DNA of 64,000 bases from Bacillota bacterium (GTDB lineage: Bacteria > Bacillota > UBA4882 > UBA8346), in NCBI GenBank assembly GCA_023394955.1, contig JAEWZY010000018.1:1-64000 (forward strand). Reading direction: 5' to 3'. This document shows, piece after piece, positions 15,592 through 24,093 of the stretch (positions within the stretch are counted from its first letter, which is position 1; each line of letters opens with the position of its first letter). Position numbers and translations under genes: made by a program. The notes below the pieces were generated by a model. It had not been told where the DNA came from, made no database searches, and saw only the letters and a list, made by a program, of their open reading frames with translations.

Positions 15592-16084
15592 AAAGCTAAA
15601 AAGTATCTGGCGAAGTTTTAGCGGTTCCCGCTCTGATTCGGTGAGAACCGATTCGGAAGGCGATAAGGAGTTTACTTTAAAGCGAACCAGGCTAAACCGG
15701 CGCACTAAGCTTTTTTTCAAAACTCAATCTAGAAATGGAGCGCCTTATCATACTAAAAGGTTTAGACGCAGTGAAACAAAGAAATATTGTCGATGGGTCT
15801 TTACAGTAGTTGAAGGAAACGACCAAGGGCGGCAATTTATCGGCGCCACTCCTGAGTTGAAAATCGGAAGGCAACCTGAAAACCATATCTGTTTAAGGGA
15901 TCCTAAGGTTTCCCGGTTTCACGCATTAATCAAGCTTAAAGATTTCTATTTAATAATCAAAGATTTAGAAAGCACCAACGGAACACTGGTTAATAATGCG
16001 AGAATCAGGCGGCATAAACTCCAACCGGGCGATCTGATCAAGTTGGGCGATTCAATTATAAGAGTTACCCTGGAAAAGGATTAA
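15578..16084 (+). CDS. FHA-domain protein with a basic N-terminal region
   Basis: FHA domains bind phosphothreonine. This 168-aa protein has an Arg/Lys/Ser/Thr-rich, probably disordered first 70 residues and an FHA domain (about 73-165) with IGRQPENHICL, VSRFHALI and LESTNGTLVN, carrying the conserved Gly-Arg, Ser-x-x-His and Asn-Gly residues. It overlaps rlmN and lies 29 bases before prpC, so it is co-expressed with the PrkC kinase and PrpC phosphatase. Inference: it reads or scaffolds PrkC phosphorylation, and the Ser/Thr-rich tail may itself be a substrate. This gene is not part of the Bacillus subtilis version of the cluster. Confidence 0.85.
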   Translation: MKLIRKLKSIWRSFSGSRSDSVRTDSEGDKEFTLKRTRLNRRTKLFFKTQSRNGAPYHTKRFRRSETKKYCRWVFTVVEGNDQGRQFIGATPELKIGRQPENHICLRDPKVSRFHALIKLKDFYLIIKDLESTNGTLVNNARIRRHKLQPGDLIKLGDSIIRVTLEKD

Positions 16085-16113
16085 GAGTTTAATGACGCAT
16101 CAGAGGTGAGCGA

Positions 16114-16806
16114 ATGAAAGCTGCAGGCAGGACCGATCGGGGAAAAGTGCGAGAGATAAATGAAGATACATTCGGTTATCATGACAATCTATTTGTTGTG
16201 GCGGACGGCATGGGCGGCCATCAAGCCGGAGAAGTCGCCAGCGCTATTGCTGTAGAAACTATCCTTAAGGCTGATTTATCCAGTGAAGTTAAAGGGGTTT
16301 TAAAAAAAACCTTAGCAGCGGCGAATCAGGCGATTCTTAAAGAAGCGGCCCAAAACAAAGAACTTAATGGTATGGGAACAACGGTAGCTGTGCTATATTT
16401 GGGAACTGAGCGGGCCTATGTAACCCATATCGGGGATAGCCGGGTTTATTACCTTTCGGGTGATGATTTGAAACAATTAACCCACGATCATTCATTAGTC
16501 TATGAATTAGTTAAATCGGGTGAAATAACCGCTGAGGAAGCTAAAAGCCACCCTCAACGAAACATTTTAACACGGGCTCTAGGAAGTAACGAGACATTGG
16601 TAACGGAAATTATCGAAATTGAAGTAACTAAAGGCGACAAATTTCTATTGTGCAGCGATGGCCTGACAAACTCGATCCCGGAAGCTCTCATCAAGGAGCT
16701 TATGTCCGGCGGGGAAGAGCCGGAAGCCATTGTTGAACGCATGATTAATTCGGCTAATGAATTAGGAGGAACTGATAATATTACCGTTGTTTTAGTTGAA
16801 ATTTAG
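16114..16806 (+). CDS. prpC: PP2C-type protein phosphatase (PrpC/Stp)
   Basis: PrpC dephosphorylates PrkC and its substrates. The 230-aa length is typical. Metal-binding and catalytic motifs are all present: TDRGKVREINEDTFG at the N-terminus, VADGMGGHQAGEVAS, HIGDSRVYYL, CSDGLTN and GGTDNITVVLVEI. ATG 16114 has GAGGTGAGCGA directly upstream. It lies between the FHA gene and prkC, the usual kinase-phosphatase pairing. The prkC gene follows after 143 bases, in which a TATAAT (16836-16841) lacks a convincing -35. Confidence 0.95.
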   Translation: MKAAGRTDRGKVREINEDTFGYHDNLFVVADGMGGHQAGEVASAIAVETILKADLSSEVKGVLKKTLAAANQAILKEAAQNKELNGMGTTVAVLYLGTERAYVTHIGDSRVYYLSGDDLKQLTHDHSLVYELVKSGEITAEEAKSHPQRNILTRALGSNETLVTEIIEIEVTKGDKFLLCSDGLTNSIPEALIKELMSGGEEPEAIVERMINSANELGGTDNITVVLVEI

Positions 16807-16949
16807 TAATTCAGTAATTTCACGGCAGGATTTTCTATAATATCAACGAAAAAATAAAGTTATCTAGATTTGATTCTTGCCGATATATTAATTGGACTAA
16901 TCCGAAATATAAGAATATGCCAAGATGGGGAATACAGAATTGAGGTGTG

Positions 16950-18596
16950 GTGTTGATTGGTAAAATCTTAGGAAATCGCTACCGTCTGTTGGAACTAATA
17001 GGCGAAGGCGGCATGGCCTTAGTATATAAAGCGGAAGACTCTCTGTTATGTAGAGCTGTAGCCGTTAAAATATTGCGCCCTCAATATGCTAGCGACGCTG
17101 AATTCGTGGAACGGTTTCATCGTGAAGCAAAATCGGCGGCAAGTCTGTCCCATCCGAATGTGGTTAATATTTTCGATGTAGGCAAGGAAGACAATACCGA
17201 CTACATTGTAATGGAATACATCCCTGGAGATAATCTAAAAGACATTATTAAACGCGATGCCCCAATGGCTGTGGAACGGGCGCTAGACATAACCAGGCAG
17301 ATTGGGGAAGCATTGCACCATGCCCATCAACGTAATATTATCCACCGGGATATTAAGCCCCATAATATCTTAGTTACTCCCGAAGGCCAAATTAAAGTGA
17401 CTGATTTTGGAATTGCCAGGGCGATTAGCGCTGGTTCTTTCACGCAAACCGGTATGGTTGTTGGTTCAGTGCAGTATTCTTCTCCGGAACAGGTTAAAGG
17501 AGGAGTGGTTGGGCCCCAGTCCGACCTCTACTCATTAGGTTGTGTTTTATATGAATTACTTACCGGAACTATCCCATTTCAAGGAGACACATCGATCTCC
17601 ATTGCGATGCAGCATTTACAAGGCAATTTGGTTCCCATCCGGGAATTGCGTCCGAATATTCCAACTGCAGTCGCTAGAATTGTTGAACAGGCAATGGCCA
17701 AAGAGATTACGGAACGATATCCTTCCGCTTTGGCTATGTTGAAAGATATTAATCTTATTAACTCTAAAGACTACCATAAACAAAATTTGATCAACAATAC
17801 CGATCTTCCGACCCAAACTTGGAAATCGGTGAACGTCCCCAAAGAACAGGACGGGAAAAACGGACGCAACTGGCTTACCTGGTTGATCCTTGGTTTTTCC
17901 ATCAGCATGGTTTTGGTGGGAGTCATCGCTTTTTTCTTTGTTAGTATAACGAATCCCTTTACCAAAAGCGGAGTAGTGGAAGTCCCTGACCTTGTGGGCG
18001 AAGAATTGATTGACGCCCGGCAGATTGTAAGAAATCAACGGTTGAATTTAAGGGTGATCAATTATTTATATAATTCGGAATATCCCAATGCTACTATTAT
18101 CTCGCAACGGCCGATCGCCGGTGAAAAAAGAAAGATCAACAGCGAGGTTGAGGTAGTAGTTAGCAAAGGTCCGCAACTGGTGAGAGTCCCGAACCTAGTG
18201 GGTAAGAATCAACTGGAAGCGGAGTTGATCTTAGAAGAGACCGGATTAACTTTGGGAGAAATTTTAGTTGATTCCAGTCCGGAGTTTCCGGAAGGTGTGG
18301 TTATCAAACAACTTCCCGATAAAAACACCCAAATTGAACATGGCGCTAGTGTTTCAATTACGCTAAATATTACTGAGGCCAATTTGGTTAAAGTTCCGAA
18401 CTTTATCGGCAGGCCTTTGTCGGAAGTCAGAGCCGACTTAATATCCTTGGGTTTAGTATTTAACCAAGCGACCCCTACTCCTAGTAATATTTATCCCGAA
18501 GGAGTAGTGATTGATCAGCGGCCTTTGCCATATGATCGGGTCCCACTGGGGACCGCCATGAATTTTATCGTTAGTTCCGGTCCGGAGTCAAACTAA
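16950..18596 (+). CDS. prkC: Serine/threonine protein kinase with PASTA domains (PrkC)
   Basis: PrkC senses muropeptides or lipid II and controls growth, germination and stationary phase. The 548-aa protein has a Hanks-type kinase domain (about 10-270) with glycine loop GEGGMALVY, K40, HRDIKPHN with catalytic D134, DFG at 152-154 and an activation loop containing Thr residues. One membrane helix (about 308-332) is followed by three PASTA repeats, each opening with a VPxxxG pattern. Start choice: GTG 16950 gives MLIGKILGNRY, aligning with Bacillus PrkC. GTG 16947 and TTG 16953 are possible, and TTG 16953 has the best spacing to GAGG. Confidence 0.96.
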   Translation: MLIGKILGNRYRLLELIGEGGMALVYKAEDSLLCRAVAVKILRPQYASDAEFVERFHREAKSAASLSHPNVVNIFDVGKEDNTDYIVMEYIPGDNLKDIIKRDAPMAVERALDITRQIGEALHHAHQRNIIHRDIKPHNILVTPEGQIKVTDFGIARAISAGSFTQTGMVVGSVQYSSPEQVKGGVVGPQSDLYSLGCVLYELLTGTIPFQGDTSISIAMQHLQGNLVPIRELRPNIPTAVARIVEQAMAKEITERYPSALAMLKDINLINSKDYHKQNLINNTDLPTQTWKSVNVPKEQDGKNGRNWLTWLILGFSISMVLVGVIAFFFVSITNPFTKSGVVEVPDLVGEELIDARQIVRNQRLNLRVINYLYNSEYPNATIISQRPIAGEKRKINSEVEVVVSKGPQLVRVPNLVGKNQLEAELILEETGLTLGEILVDSSPEFPEGVVIKQLPDKNTQIEHGASVSITLNITEANLVKVPNFIGRPLSEVRADLISLGLVFNQATPTPSNIYPEGVVIDQRPLPYDRVPLGTAMNFIVSSGPESN

Positions 18597-18643
18597 GTTT
18601 GAGTCAAATTCTTTTTTGAATTTTAAAGTAGGCAGGCATTAAT

Positions 18644-19552
18644 TTGGGTAGAGACGGCTTTGAAATTTTAGTTGGCAGGATAGTCAGGGCAATCGGAGGC
18701 TTTTTCTATGTTGATCCGTTGACCGGCTGCGATAATCTTATCGAATGCTCGGTCCGGGGTAAACTTAAACAAACTGTGCCCGATCTTTTAGTCGGAGATA
18801 AAGTTAAATATCACCGGGAAGGTTCTAAGGGGATAATTTTCGATGTCTTGCCCAGAGAATCGATTTTAAAACGGCCATACATTACCAATGTGGATTTGCT
18901 AGTGGTTGTTTTTGCCCACCAAAATCCCGAGCCTAATCCCGGCTTGATTGCGCGTTTTTTGATCTTAGCGGACAGCTGTGAAATCCCATATCTTTTGGTT
19001 TTTAATAAAACCGATCTGGTTGGGAAGGGAAAAGCTGATAAATTAGCGAATATTTATCTTAAATACGGTTATCAGGTTTTATGTACCAGTGTAGTGAATA
19101 ATCTGGGCAAGCGGACTTTGCTAAAGGCCTTATCCGGTAAAGTTGCGGTACTAACCGGACCCTCCGGAGTCGGCAAATCAGCCTTGCTAAATATGTTGAG
19201 CCCCGGACTAAAACTAAAGACCGGTCTTCTCAGTTCAAAGATTAGCCGGGGGAAGCATACTACCAGAGAGGTGCAGTTATTAAGGATCAATCCCCAGACT
19301 TATGTAGCGGATACCCCTGGTTTTTCACAGATTACTTTGGAACATTTAAAACCGGAGGACTTGGCGCCGCTTTATCCTGACTTTCGCGAATATTTAGGAA
19401 AGTGCCGTTTTACATCTTGTATTCATCAAAATGAACCTGGATGCGCTATAAAAAGAGGACTGGAGAATAGGGAAATCGATCCCGAGAGGTATGATTCGTA
19501 TTTGGAATTATTAATTGAAATCAAAGAGAACTGGGCAAACCGTTATCGATAA
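18644..19552 (+). CDS. rsgA: Ribosome small subunit-dependent GTPase RsgA
   Basis: RsgA is a circularly permuted GTPase that checks late 30S maturation. The 302-aa protein shows an N-terminal OB fold, then the permuted order G4 (FNKTDL), G1 (GPSGVGKS), G3 (DTPG) and a zinc-binding C-terminal module with the C...C.H..C residues in CRFTSCIHQNEPGC. The start is TTG 18644, with AGGCAGG about seven bases upstream. In Bacillus it is a phosphorylation target of the PrkC homologue, consistent with its position just after prkC and before rpe. Confidence 0.95.
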   Translation: MGRDGFEILVGRIVRAIGGFFYVDPLTGCDNLIECSVRGKLKQTVPDLLVGDKVKYHREGSKGIIFDVLPRESILKRPYITNVDLLVVVFAHQNPEPNPGLIARFLILADSCEIPYLLVFNKTDLVGKGKADKLANIYLKYGYQVLCTSVVNNLGKRTLLKALSGKVAVLTGPSGVGKSALLNMLSPGLKLKTGLLSSKISRGKHTTREVQLLRINPQTYVADTPGFSQITLEHLKPEDLAPLYPDFREYLGKCRFTSCIHQNEPGCAIKRGLENREIDPERYDSYLELLIEIKENWANRYR

Positions 19553-19563
19553 GGAGAATATGA

Positions 19564-20223
19564 ATGGTAGAAATTGCGCCATCGATTTTAAATTCCAATC
19601 TATTGAACTTGAGAGAATCAGTTAGTGAGATCAGTGGAGCGGATTGGCTCCATTTTGACGTAATGGATGGGCATTTTGTTCCTAATTTAACTTTTGGCCC
19701 GATGTTTGTGGAGGCTATCAAGGAGATAACCAATTTACCGATTGAATCACATTTAATGGTTAATAATCCGGAGTTTTTTGTGCCCCTCTATGCCAAAGCC
19801 GGTAGTAAACGGATTATTATTCATACTGAAAACACCTACCACTTACATCGGATGGTTCAAAAAATAAAAGAGTCCGGTTGCGAAGCGGGAGTTGCTTTAA
19901 ATCCAGCCACACCTTTGACAGTGGTTGATTATATTCTGGCAGAGGTGGATCTGGTTTTGATAATGACGGTAAATCCAGGATATGGAGGTCAAAAATTAAT
20001 CACGGGAATGATCCCGAAGATTAAAAAGTTACGGGAGATGATTGATTCCCAAAACACTGCGTGCAAAATTGAGGTTGATGGCGGTGTTAACTGGGAAAAC
20101 GCTTCTGCCTTGGTTGAAGCGGGGGTCGATGTAATTGTCGCGGGCACCTTAATTTTTCGGGAATCGGACCGAAAAAACGCAGTGGCTCGATTAAAAGGAA
20201 TTGCAACTAAAGGAGGTAATTAA
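19564..20223 (+). CDS. rpe: Ribulose-phosphate 3-epimerase
   Basis: Rpe interconverts ribulose 5-phosphate and xylulose 5-phosphate in the pentose phosphate pathway. The 219-aa TIM barrel has the family motifs IAPSILNSN, HFDVMDGHFVPNLTFGP, the HLMV metal site, VNPGYGGQ and VDGGVNWENA. ATG 19564 is preceded by AAGGAGA. It follows rsgA by 11 bases, as in Bacillus. The next gene starts at the base after its stop, and the ribosome binding site AGGAGG of cheX lies inside the rpe 3' end. Confidence 0.95.
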   Translation: MVEIAPSILNSNLLNLRESVSEISGADWLHFDVMDGHFVPNLTFGPMFVEAIKEITNLPIESHLMVNNPEFFVPLYAKAGSKRIIIHTENTYHLHRMVQKIKESGCEAGVALNPATPLTVVDYILAEVDLVLIMTVNPGYGGQKLITGMIPKIKKLREMIDSQNTACKIEVDGGVNWENASALVEAGVDVIVAGTLIFRESDRKNAVARLKGIATKGGN

Positions 20224-20697
20224 TTGTCGTTCGAGCATATTGATTCATTTGTTAAAGCAGCGTATTCCGTTATTGAAAATATGTTGGATCCCAAAGTCGA
20301 AGCCGGAAAACCGTTCTTCAACCAAGAACCGCTGAGTAAGTATGAAGTAGCCGTTTTAGTTGGAGTTTTTGGCGATTTGCAAGGTCAAGTAATTTGCGGA
20401 ATGACTGCCGATACCGCTAAAAAAATCGCTTCTCAAATGTTAATGACTGAAGTCGCTGAGATTGATATGATGAGTGAGAGCGCCCTATGTGAATTAAAAA
20501 ACATCATTGTTGGCAATGCTAGTACTAATCTATCCTTAACCGGTTACCGTTGTAACATTACTCCGCCTCTGTTCATCATGGGGGGGGAGATACCTGATTT
20601 CTTAAAGCATATTCATACCGCGCTCGCTATCCCGCTTAAAACGCCCTTTGGCGAAGTAGATATGAATATCGCCCTCCGTAAAGACGAAATAAGTTGA
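20224..20697 (+). CDS. cheX: Chemotaxis phosphatase CheX family protein
   Basis: CheX-family proteins dephosphorylate CheY-P. The 157-aa protein has the single signature E-x2-N helix in ESALCELKNIIVGNAS (about residues 82-98) and the alternating beta/alpha CheC-like fold pattern, ending in FGEVDMNIAL. The TTG start lies eight bases after AAAGGAGG. No other chemotaxis gene is in the window, so the partner could be a distant CheY or a non-motility receiver domain. Its location downstream of prkC-rsgA-rpe is unusual and suggests a role outside a flagellar operon. Confidence 0.85.
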   Translation: MSFEHIDSFVKAAYSVIENMLDPKVEAGKPFFNQEPLSKYEVAVLVGVFGDLQGQVICGMTADTAKKIASQMLMTEVAEIDMMSESALCELKNIIVGNASTNLSLTGYRCNITPPLFIMGGEIPDFLKHIHTALAIPLKTPFGEVDMNIALRKDEIS

Positions 20698-20723
20698 GGC
20701 AGTAGGGCATAGGGGTGAGGCTT

Positions 20724-20990
20724 ATGGAAGACAACATGGAAACTACCAGACGGTTTTTGGCTAAAGAAGAGAATTTTTCCGAGGTTTCCTTGATATTGCA
20801 TGAAGTTTGTTTAGCCTTAGAAGAAAAAGGATATGATCCCTTGGATCAGATTGTAGGATACTTACTTTCAGGAGACCCTGCTTATATCACCAGTTATCGA
20901 AATGCTAGGGTGTTGATTAAACGGTTGGAGCGGGACCGGATCATGGAGGAACTGGTTCGAAACTATTTGGAGTCTCAAGGAATAAATTAA
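20724..20990 (+). CDS. ireB: IreB family (UPF0297) regulatory phosphoprotein
   Basis: IreB-family proteins are small substrates of the IreK/PrkC kinase, and in Enterococcus IreB is a negative regulator of cephalosporin resistance. The 88-aa protein has the near-invariant core EKGYDPLDQIVGYLLSGDPAYI followed by RDRIMEELVRNYL. ATG 20724 fits the family N-terminus; a GTG at 20715 is possible. Four genes downstream of prkC in the same orientation, it probably belongs to the same phosphosignalling unit. In many Bacillota this gene instead sits next to yrrK/ruvX. Confidence 0.88.
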   Translation: MEDNMETTRRFLAKEENFSEVSLILHEVCLALEEKGYDPLDQIVGYLLSGDPAYITSYRNARVLIKRLERDRIMEELVRNYLESQGIN

Positions 20991-21042
20991 TTATTATTGA
21001 GGTAACAAATTGTTTAATTACATGAATCCCCATAAATAGAGG

Positions 21043-21066
21043 CGGGTGTGTTCTAAACCGCACCTG
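21043..21066 (+). terminator. Possible terminator after ireB
   Basis: CGGGTGTG/CGCACCTG pair over 8 bp, including two G-U pairs, around an 8-base loop, 52 bases after the ireB stop. The U-tract is weak, so this could also be a simple stabilising hairpin. Confidence 0.3.
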
Positions 21067-21166
21067 ATTTCCATAGTTTTAAAATGGGAATCTAATGTAT
21101 TGCAATATTTCAAACAATGGTTATGCGACATACCTCCTTGATTTTATAATTAATAAATGGGGTGAA

Positions 21167-21622
21167 ATGATGTCAACTTTGTTGGGAACCGAGTTAAACT
21201 CGACCCTCAAGGATCTCTTTGATAAGAGGATTAGCACTGCCATCATGGCCACTCTCGATCAAAGCCAACATCCTCACACCGCTCCTTTCAACTATATTAC
21301 AGCAAGTGATCCAAAGCATTTAAGGTTAGCAATCTCCCGCAATCAACAAACCTTTTTAAATATTCAAGCTAATGGAAACATTGCCCTCGCTATTCTTGAA
21401 GAAGGTGATATTGCGGTTTGCATTAAAGGTTTTGCCCGCGTAATCCGTGACTCAATGGGATTCGATTATAACATGGCTATAATTGAGATTGAAATTACCG
21501 AAATAAAAAAAGATAATTCACCATCCCACTTTGTAACCCAAGGAATTCGGATTCGGCACCGGAGCGAGCCTTATTTACTGGAATCAAGGCGTATTTTTCA
21601 AGAGCTGACTTCGGAATGGTAA
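21167..21622 (+). CDS. Pyridoxamine 5'-phosphate oxidase-like FMN-binding protein
   Basis: The 151-aa protein has the split-barrel pattern of the PNPOx-like flavoproteins: LKDLFDKRISTAIMATLDQSQ, a strand pair with APFNYITASDPKHLRLAIS, then NIQANGNIALAIL. Members bind FMN, F420 or haem, and the substrate cannot be predicted. ATG 21167 is followed by a second ATG at 21170, and GGGGTGA precedes them; the 24 upstream codons are not conserved-looking and are left out. It is probably monocistronic, 176 bases after ireB and 89 before a lipoprotein gene. Confidence 0.75.
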   Translation: MMSTLLGTELNSTLKDLFDKRISTAIMATLDQSQHPHTAPFNYITASDPKHLRLAISRNQQTFLNIQANGNIALAILEEGDIAVCIKGFARVIRDSMGFDYNMAIIEIEITEIKKDNSPSHFVTQGIRIRHRSEPYLLESRRIFQELTSEW

Positions 21623-21711
21623 AAACTATTTATTAAAATGATGACTAATAAATGAAGGTTATTATCAATAAAACAAGAAATAATCCGCAACATTTATTTA
21701 GGAGTTTAATG

Positions 21712-22653
21712 ATGAAAAAACTCAAACTATTGAGCTTCCTTTTATTTGCTGGAATAATACTGGGATGTAGCGGAAAAATGCCGCTTCCAATAGAAGGTGT
21801 TTATCCGTTAAAGACCAAGAACTTAACGATCTTCGATCTATATACCCAAGAATATCAGATCAATTCTAATGTAGCCGAAGTGGTTGAGGCGAGACCGGAA
21901 AAGATAACAATTGATTTTGATCTACATCAATTGAAGGATTATCGTTTCGGCAATTTTAAGTTAGGCAACAATAATCAGCAAACCTGGTTTGTAATGGGCA
22001 AAGACGACCAGGGTTATTGGTCGGAGTTCTATATCGACCAAAATAATGATTTGAAAATTAACGAAAGTGAAAAAATTAAAAGTTTCCAAAGTGGCCAAGA
22101 CAGAGTGAAGGGATTGAATCGGTCTCAATCTTTGACCTTAATACCGGTTCGAGTTAAAGTATCTTATAAAGGTTTAGCGGGGGAAACTCAAAAAAATATC
22201 TACCTTTTTATTATTACTACTGTTTATTCTAAAAAGAACGCTTCCGATCTAATGGTGGAAGCGATTAACGCCAGTTTTTTGGATGGAGAAATCCAAGTAG
22301 CATCCGGCGAAGTTAGAAAAAGAATAAATTTCAGGCTAATCGATGCCAATAGTAACGGCTGTTTTAATGATTACGGCACTGATTTAATTTTCTTTGATCT
22401 TAATTCCAATAATTATTATCAACGGAAGGAAAGCCATAAGTTAGTAGAGTTTTTCAATCTTCAGACCATCACCGGAGAAGAAAGACAATTTCGAATTATT
22501 GTCCCGCCTTATCCGGCCAAAATAGCAATTATCGGAGCTGGCCAAGAGTATGATTTAGTAGAACTCGAAGCCAAATCAGACCCGGAAGAGGAAGATGAAA
22601 CGGAAGAGTCAGCCCCTGTAAATAATAGTACGGAAGAAAAAGGACCGGAATAA
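21712..22653 (+). CDS. Putative lipoprotein with EF-hand-like loops
   Basis: The 313-aa protein begins with a lipoprotein signal (KKLKLLSFLLFAGIILGC, cysteine near residue 20), so it is probably anchored on the outer face of the membrane. Two Asp/Asn-rich segments, DQNNDLKINESE and DANSNGCFND, resemble calcium-binding EF-hand or dockerin loops. The C-terminal 25 residues are strongly acidic. No catalytic motif is recognised. The tandem ATG (21709/21712) follows TAGGAG; ATG 21712 gives the better spacing. The upstream part of the frame lacks a start with a ribosome binding site. Confidence 0.65.
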   Translation: MKKLKLLSFLLFAGIILGCSGKMPLPIEGVYPLKTKNLTIFDLYTQEYQINSNVAEVVEARPEKITIDFDLHQLKDYRFGNFKLGNNNQQTWFVMGKDDQGYWSEFYIDQNNDLKINESEKIKSFQSGQDRVKGLNRSQSLTLIPVRVKVSYKGLAGETQKNIYLFIITTVYSKKNASDLMVEAINASFLDGEIQVASGEVRKRINFRLIDANSNGCFNDYGTDLIFFDLNSNNYYQRKESHKLVEFFNLQTITGEERQFRIIVPPYPAKIAIIGAGQEYDLVELEAKSDPEEEDETEESAPVNNSTEEKGPE

Positions 22654-22678
22654 GCTAATCTGGAATATTAAGCTTTGA

Positions 22679-23455
22679 TTATACTTTCCAGGTATCACTC
22701 CTCAGCCCGATGCGTAAGGCCTCAAGGGCTAGGGCTTCAGTTGGAGGGATATTGCCTAAATTGACGTTGGGTCCGAATTTGTTAATCAGTCTTGCTTGTT
22801 GTTTTTTTAAAGGAGCTTCCCAGATCAGTTTTTCCTGTGGAACGCTTTGATTCAACTGGTTTAACTTTTCTTCAATGACTCCGCCCTGATTATCGAAGAT
22901 CCCAATTCCTTGGCCTGATTCGCGGGCCTCAATAATTACCCAGGATACTCCCATCGCTAAATCATTATTAATAGTCTTAATCAAGTTTTGTTCATCCGGT
23001 TGTAAGTCCGGATTTTTCTTTCCCGCTTCGGTGATCACTTTTAATCCGGAACGAAAAGCCAGATCAATCACTTTACAGCGTTCCCTCGCGGTTAACTGGA
23101 TTGTCCCGTCGGAAATTTCCACCCACTTGAAACCCAGTCCACTCAGTTTTAAAAAAAACTGCTCCGTTTTATTTTGCCAATAGGCAATCTCGAAAAAGGT
23201 ACCGCCGGGATAAACCGAAACCCCATTTTGAGTAGTCAATTCAAGTTTTTGTGATAAGACTTCCCTCTGATAAAGGGCGGTAGTTCCAAAAGTCAGTTTA
23301 ATAAAATCAATGAATGTAGCGCTCATCTCCAATAGATTACCGGTTTCAGCCGGGGATAGTCCCTTATCGATCAACATAGTGATTCCGGTGGAGCGAGGTT
23401 TTTGTTTTCTACCGGACAACGGAGGTTTGAGAATTCCCTCCCATAAACTTTCCAT
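22679..23455 (-). CDS. Phosphosulfolactate synthase (ComA/YitD family)
   Basis: ComA adds sulfite to phosphoenolpyruvate, giving phosphosulfolactate, the first step to coenzyme M in methanogens and to sulfolactate in Bacillus spores. The 258-aa protein fits the family, with KPRSTGITMLIDKGLS near the N-terminus, KLTFGTTAL, VYPGGTFFE, WVEISDGTI and a C-terminal NLGNIPPTEALALEALRIGLR. ATG 23455 follows GGGGTGA by five bases; two earlier starts overlap that site. No phosphatase (ComB) or dehydrogenase (ComC) gene is nearby. Inference: sulfolactate production for spores, since the organism clearly sporulates. Confidence 0.85.
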   Translation of the reverse strand: MESLWEGILKPPLSGRKQKPRSTGITMLIDKGLSPAETGNLLEMSATFIDFIKLTFGTTALYQREVLSQKLELTTQNGVSVYPGGTFFEIAYWQNKTEQFFLKLSGLGFKWVEISDGTIQLTARERCKVIDLAFRSGLKVITEAGKKNPDLQPDEQNLIKTINNDLAMGVSWVIIEARESGQGIGIFDNQGGVIEEKLNQLNQSVPQEKLIWEAPLKKQQARLINKFGPNVNLGNIPPTEALALEALRIGLRSDTWKV

Positions 23456-23593
23456 TTGCATCACCCCGTCGTCATTTTATGCTTCGGGGCCGCTTTTTGT
23501 TGAGTATTAAAGTTTAATTTTTGAATTGAGGGATGAATAAGACATTATTAAATTGAAGCAAGAATAAGGATGATCCGGGGAGTGGAAATACGA

Positions 23594-24052
23594 ATGATCC
23601 AAGATAATCTATTATTATTGGTCCTTCTGGTAATTGGGTTGCTATTTAATAATCATCTTATCGCTTCGGCGGCCGGAAGTCTATTAGTATTAAAGTTAGT
23701 CAAGTTCCAATCGGTTTTATATTTGTTTGAACGGCGAGCGATTGATATCGGTCTCCTCTTTCTATTAATCGCAGTCTTAGTTCCCTTTGCCCTAGATCGG
23801 GTAGGGATAAAAGATATCTGGCTTACTTTTCAAAGCATACCGGGGCTAATCGCGGTTATTGGAGGAGTAGCTGCGGCATATCTTTGCGGCCAGGGTTTGG
23901 TTTTACTCCAACTTCAACCGGAAGTAGTCGTGGGGTTAGTGATCGGAACAGTACTTGGAGTTTCCTTGCTTAAAGGGATTCCGGTAGGGCCTCTGGCGGC
24001 AGCAGGAGTGACGGCCATGTTATTAAATATTTTGGGAATTGGAAAAAAGTGA
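23594..24052 (+). CDS. UPF0756/DUF441 family membrane protein
   Basis: The 152-aa integral membrane protein has four or five hydrophobic helices and the family features NLLLLVLLVIGLLFNNHLIA, the central FQSIPGLIAVIGGVAAAYLCGQG and the end GVTAMLLNILGIGK. The function is unknown throughout the family. ATG 23594 is used with GTGGA seven bases upstream; two upstream starts (23570, 23582) are less likely. It is followed after 41 bases by the YqhV-like gene, forming a two-gene membrane-protein unit. Confidence 0.85.
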   Translation: MIQDNLLLLVLLVIGLLFNNHLIASAAGSLLVLKLVKFQSVLYLFERRAIDIGLLFLLIAVLVPFALDRVGIKDIWLTFQSIPGLIAVIGGVAAAYLCGQGLVLLQLQPEVVVGLVIGTVLGVSLLKGIPVGPLAAAGVTAMLLNILGIGKK

Positions 24053-24093
24053 TCTAATAATATCCAAATTATTCGGCGGGGGAGGATGAGACT

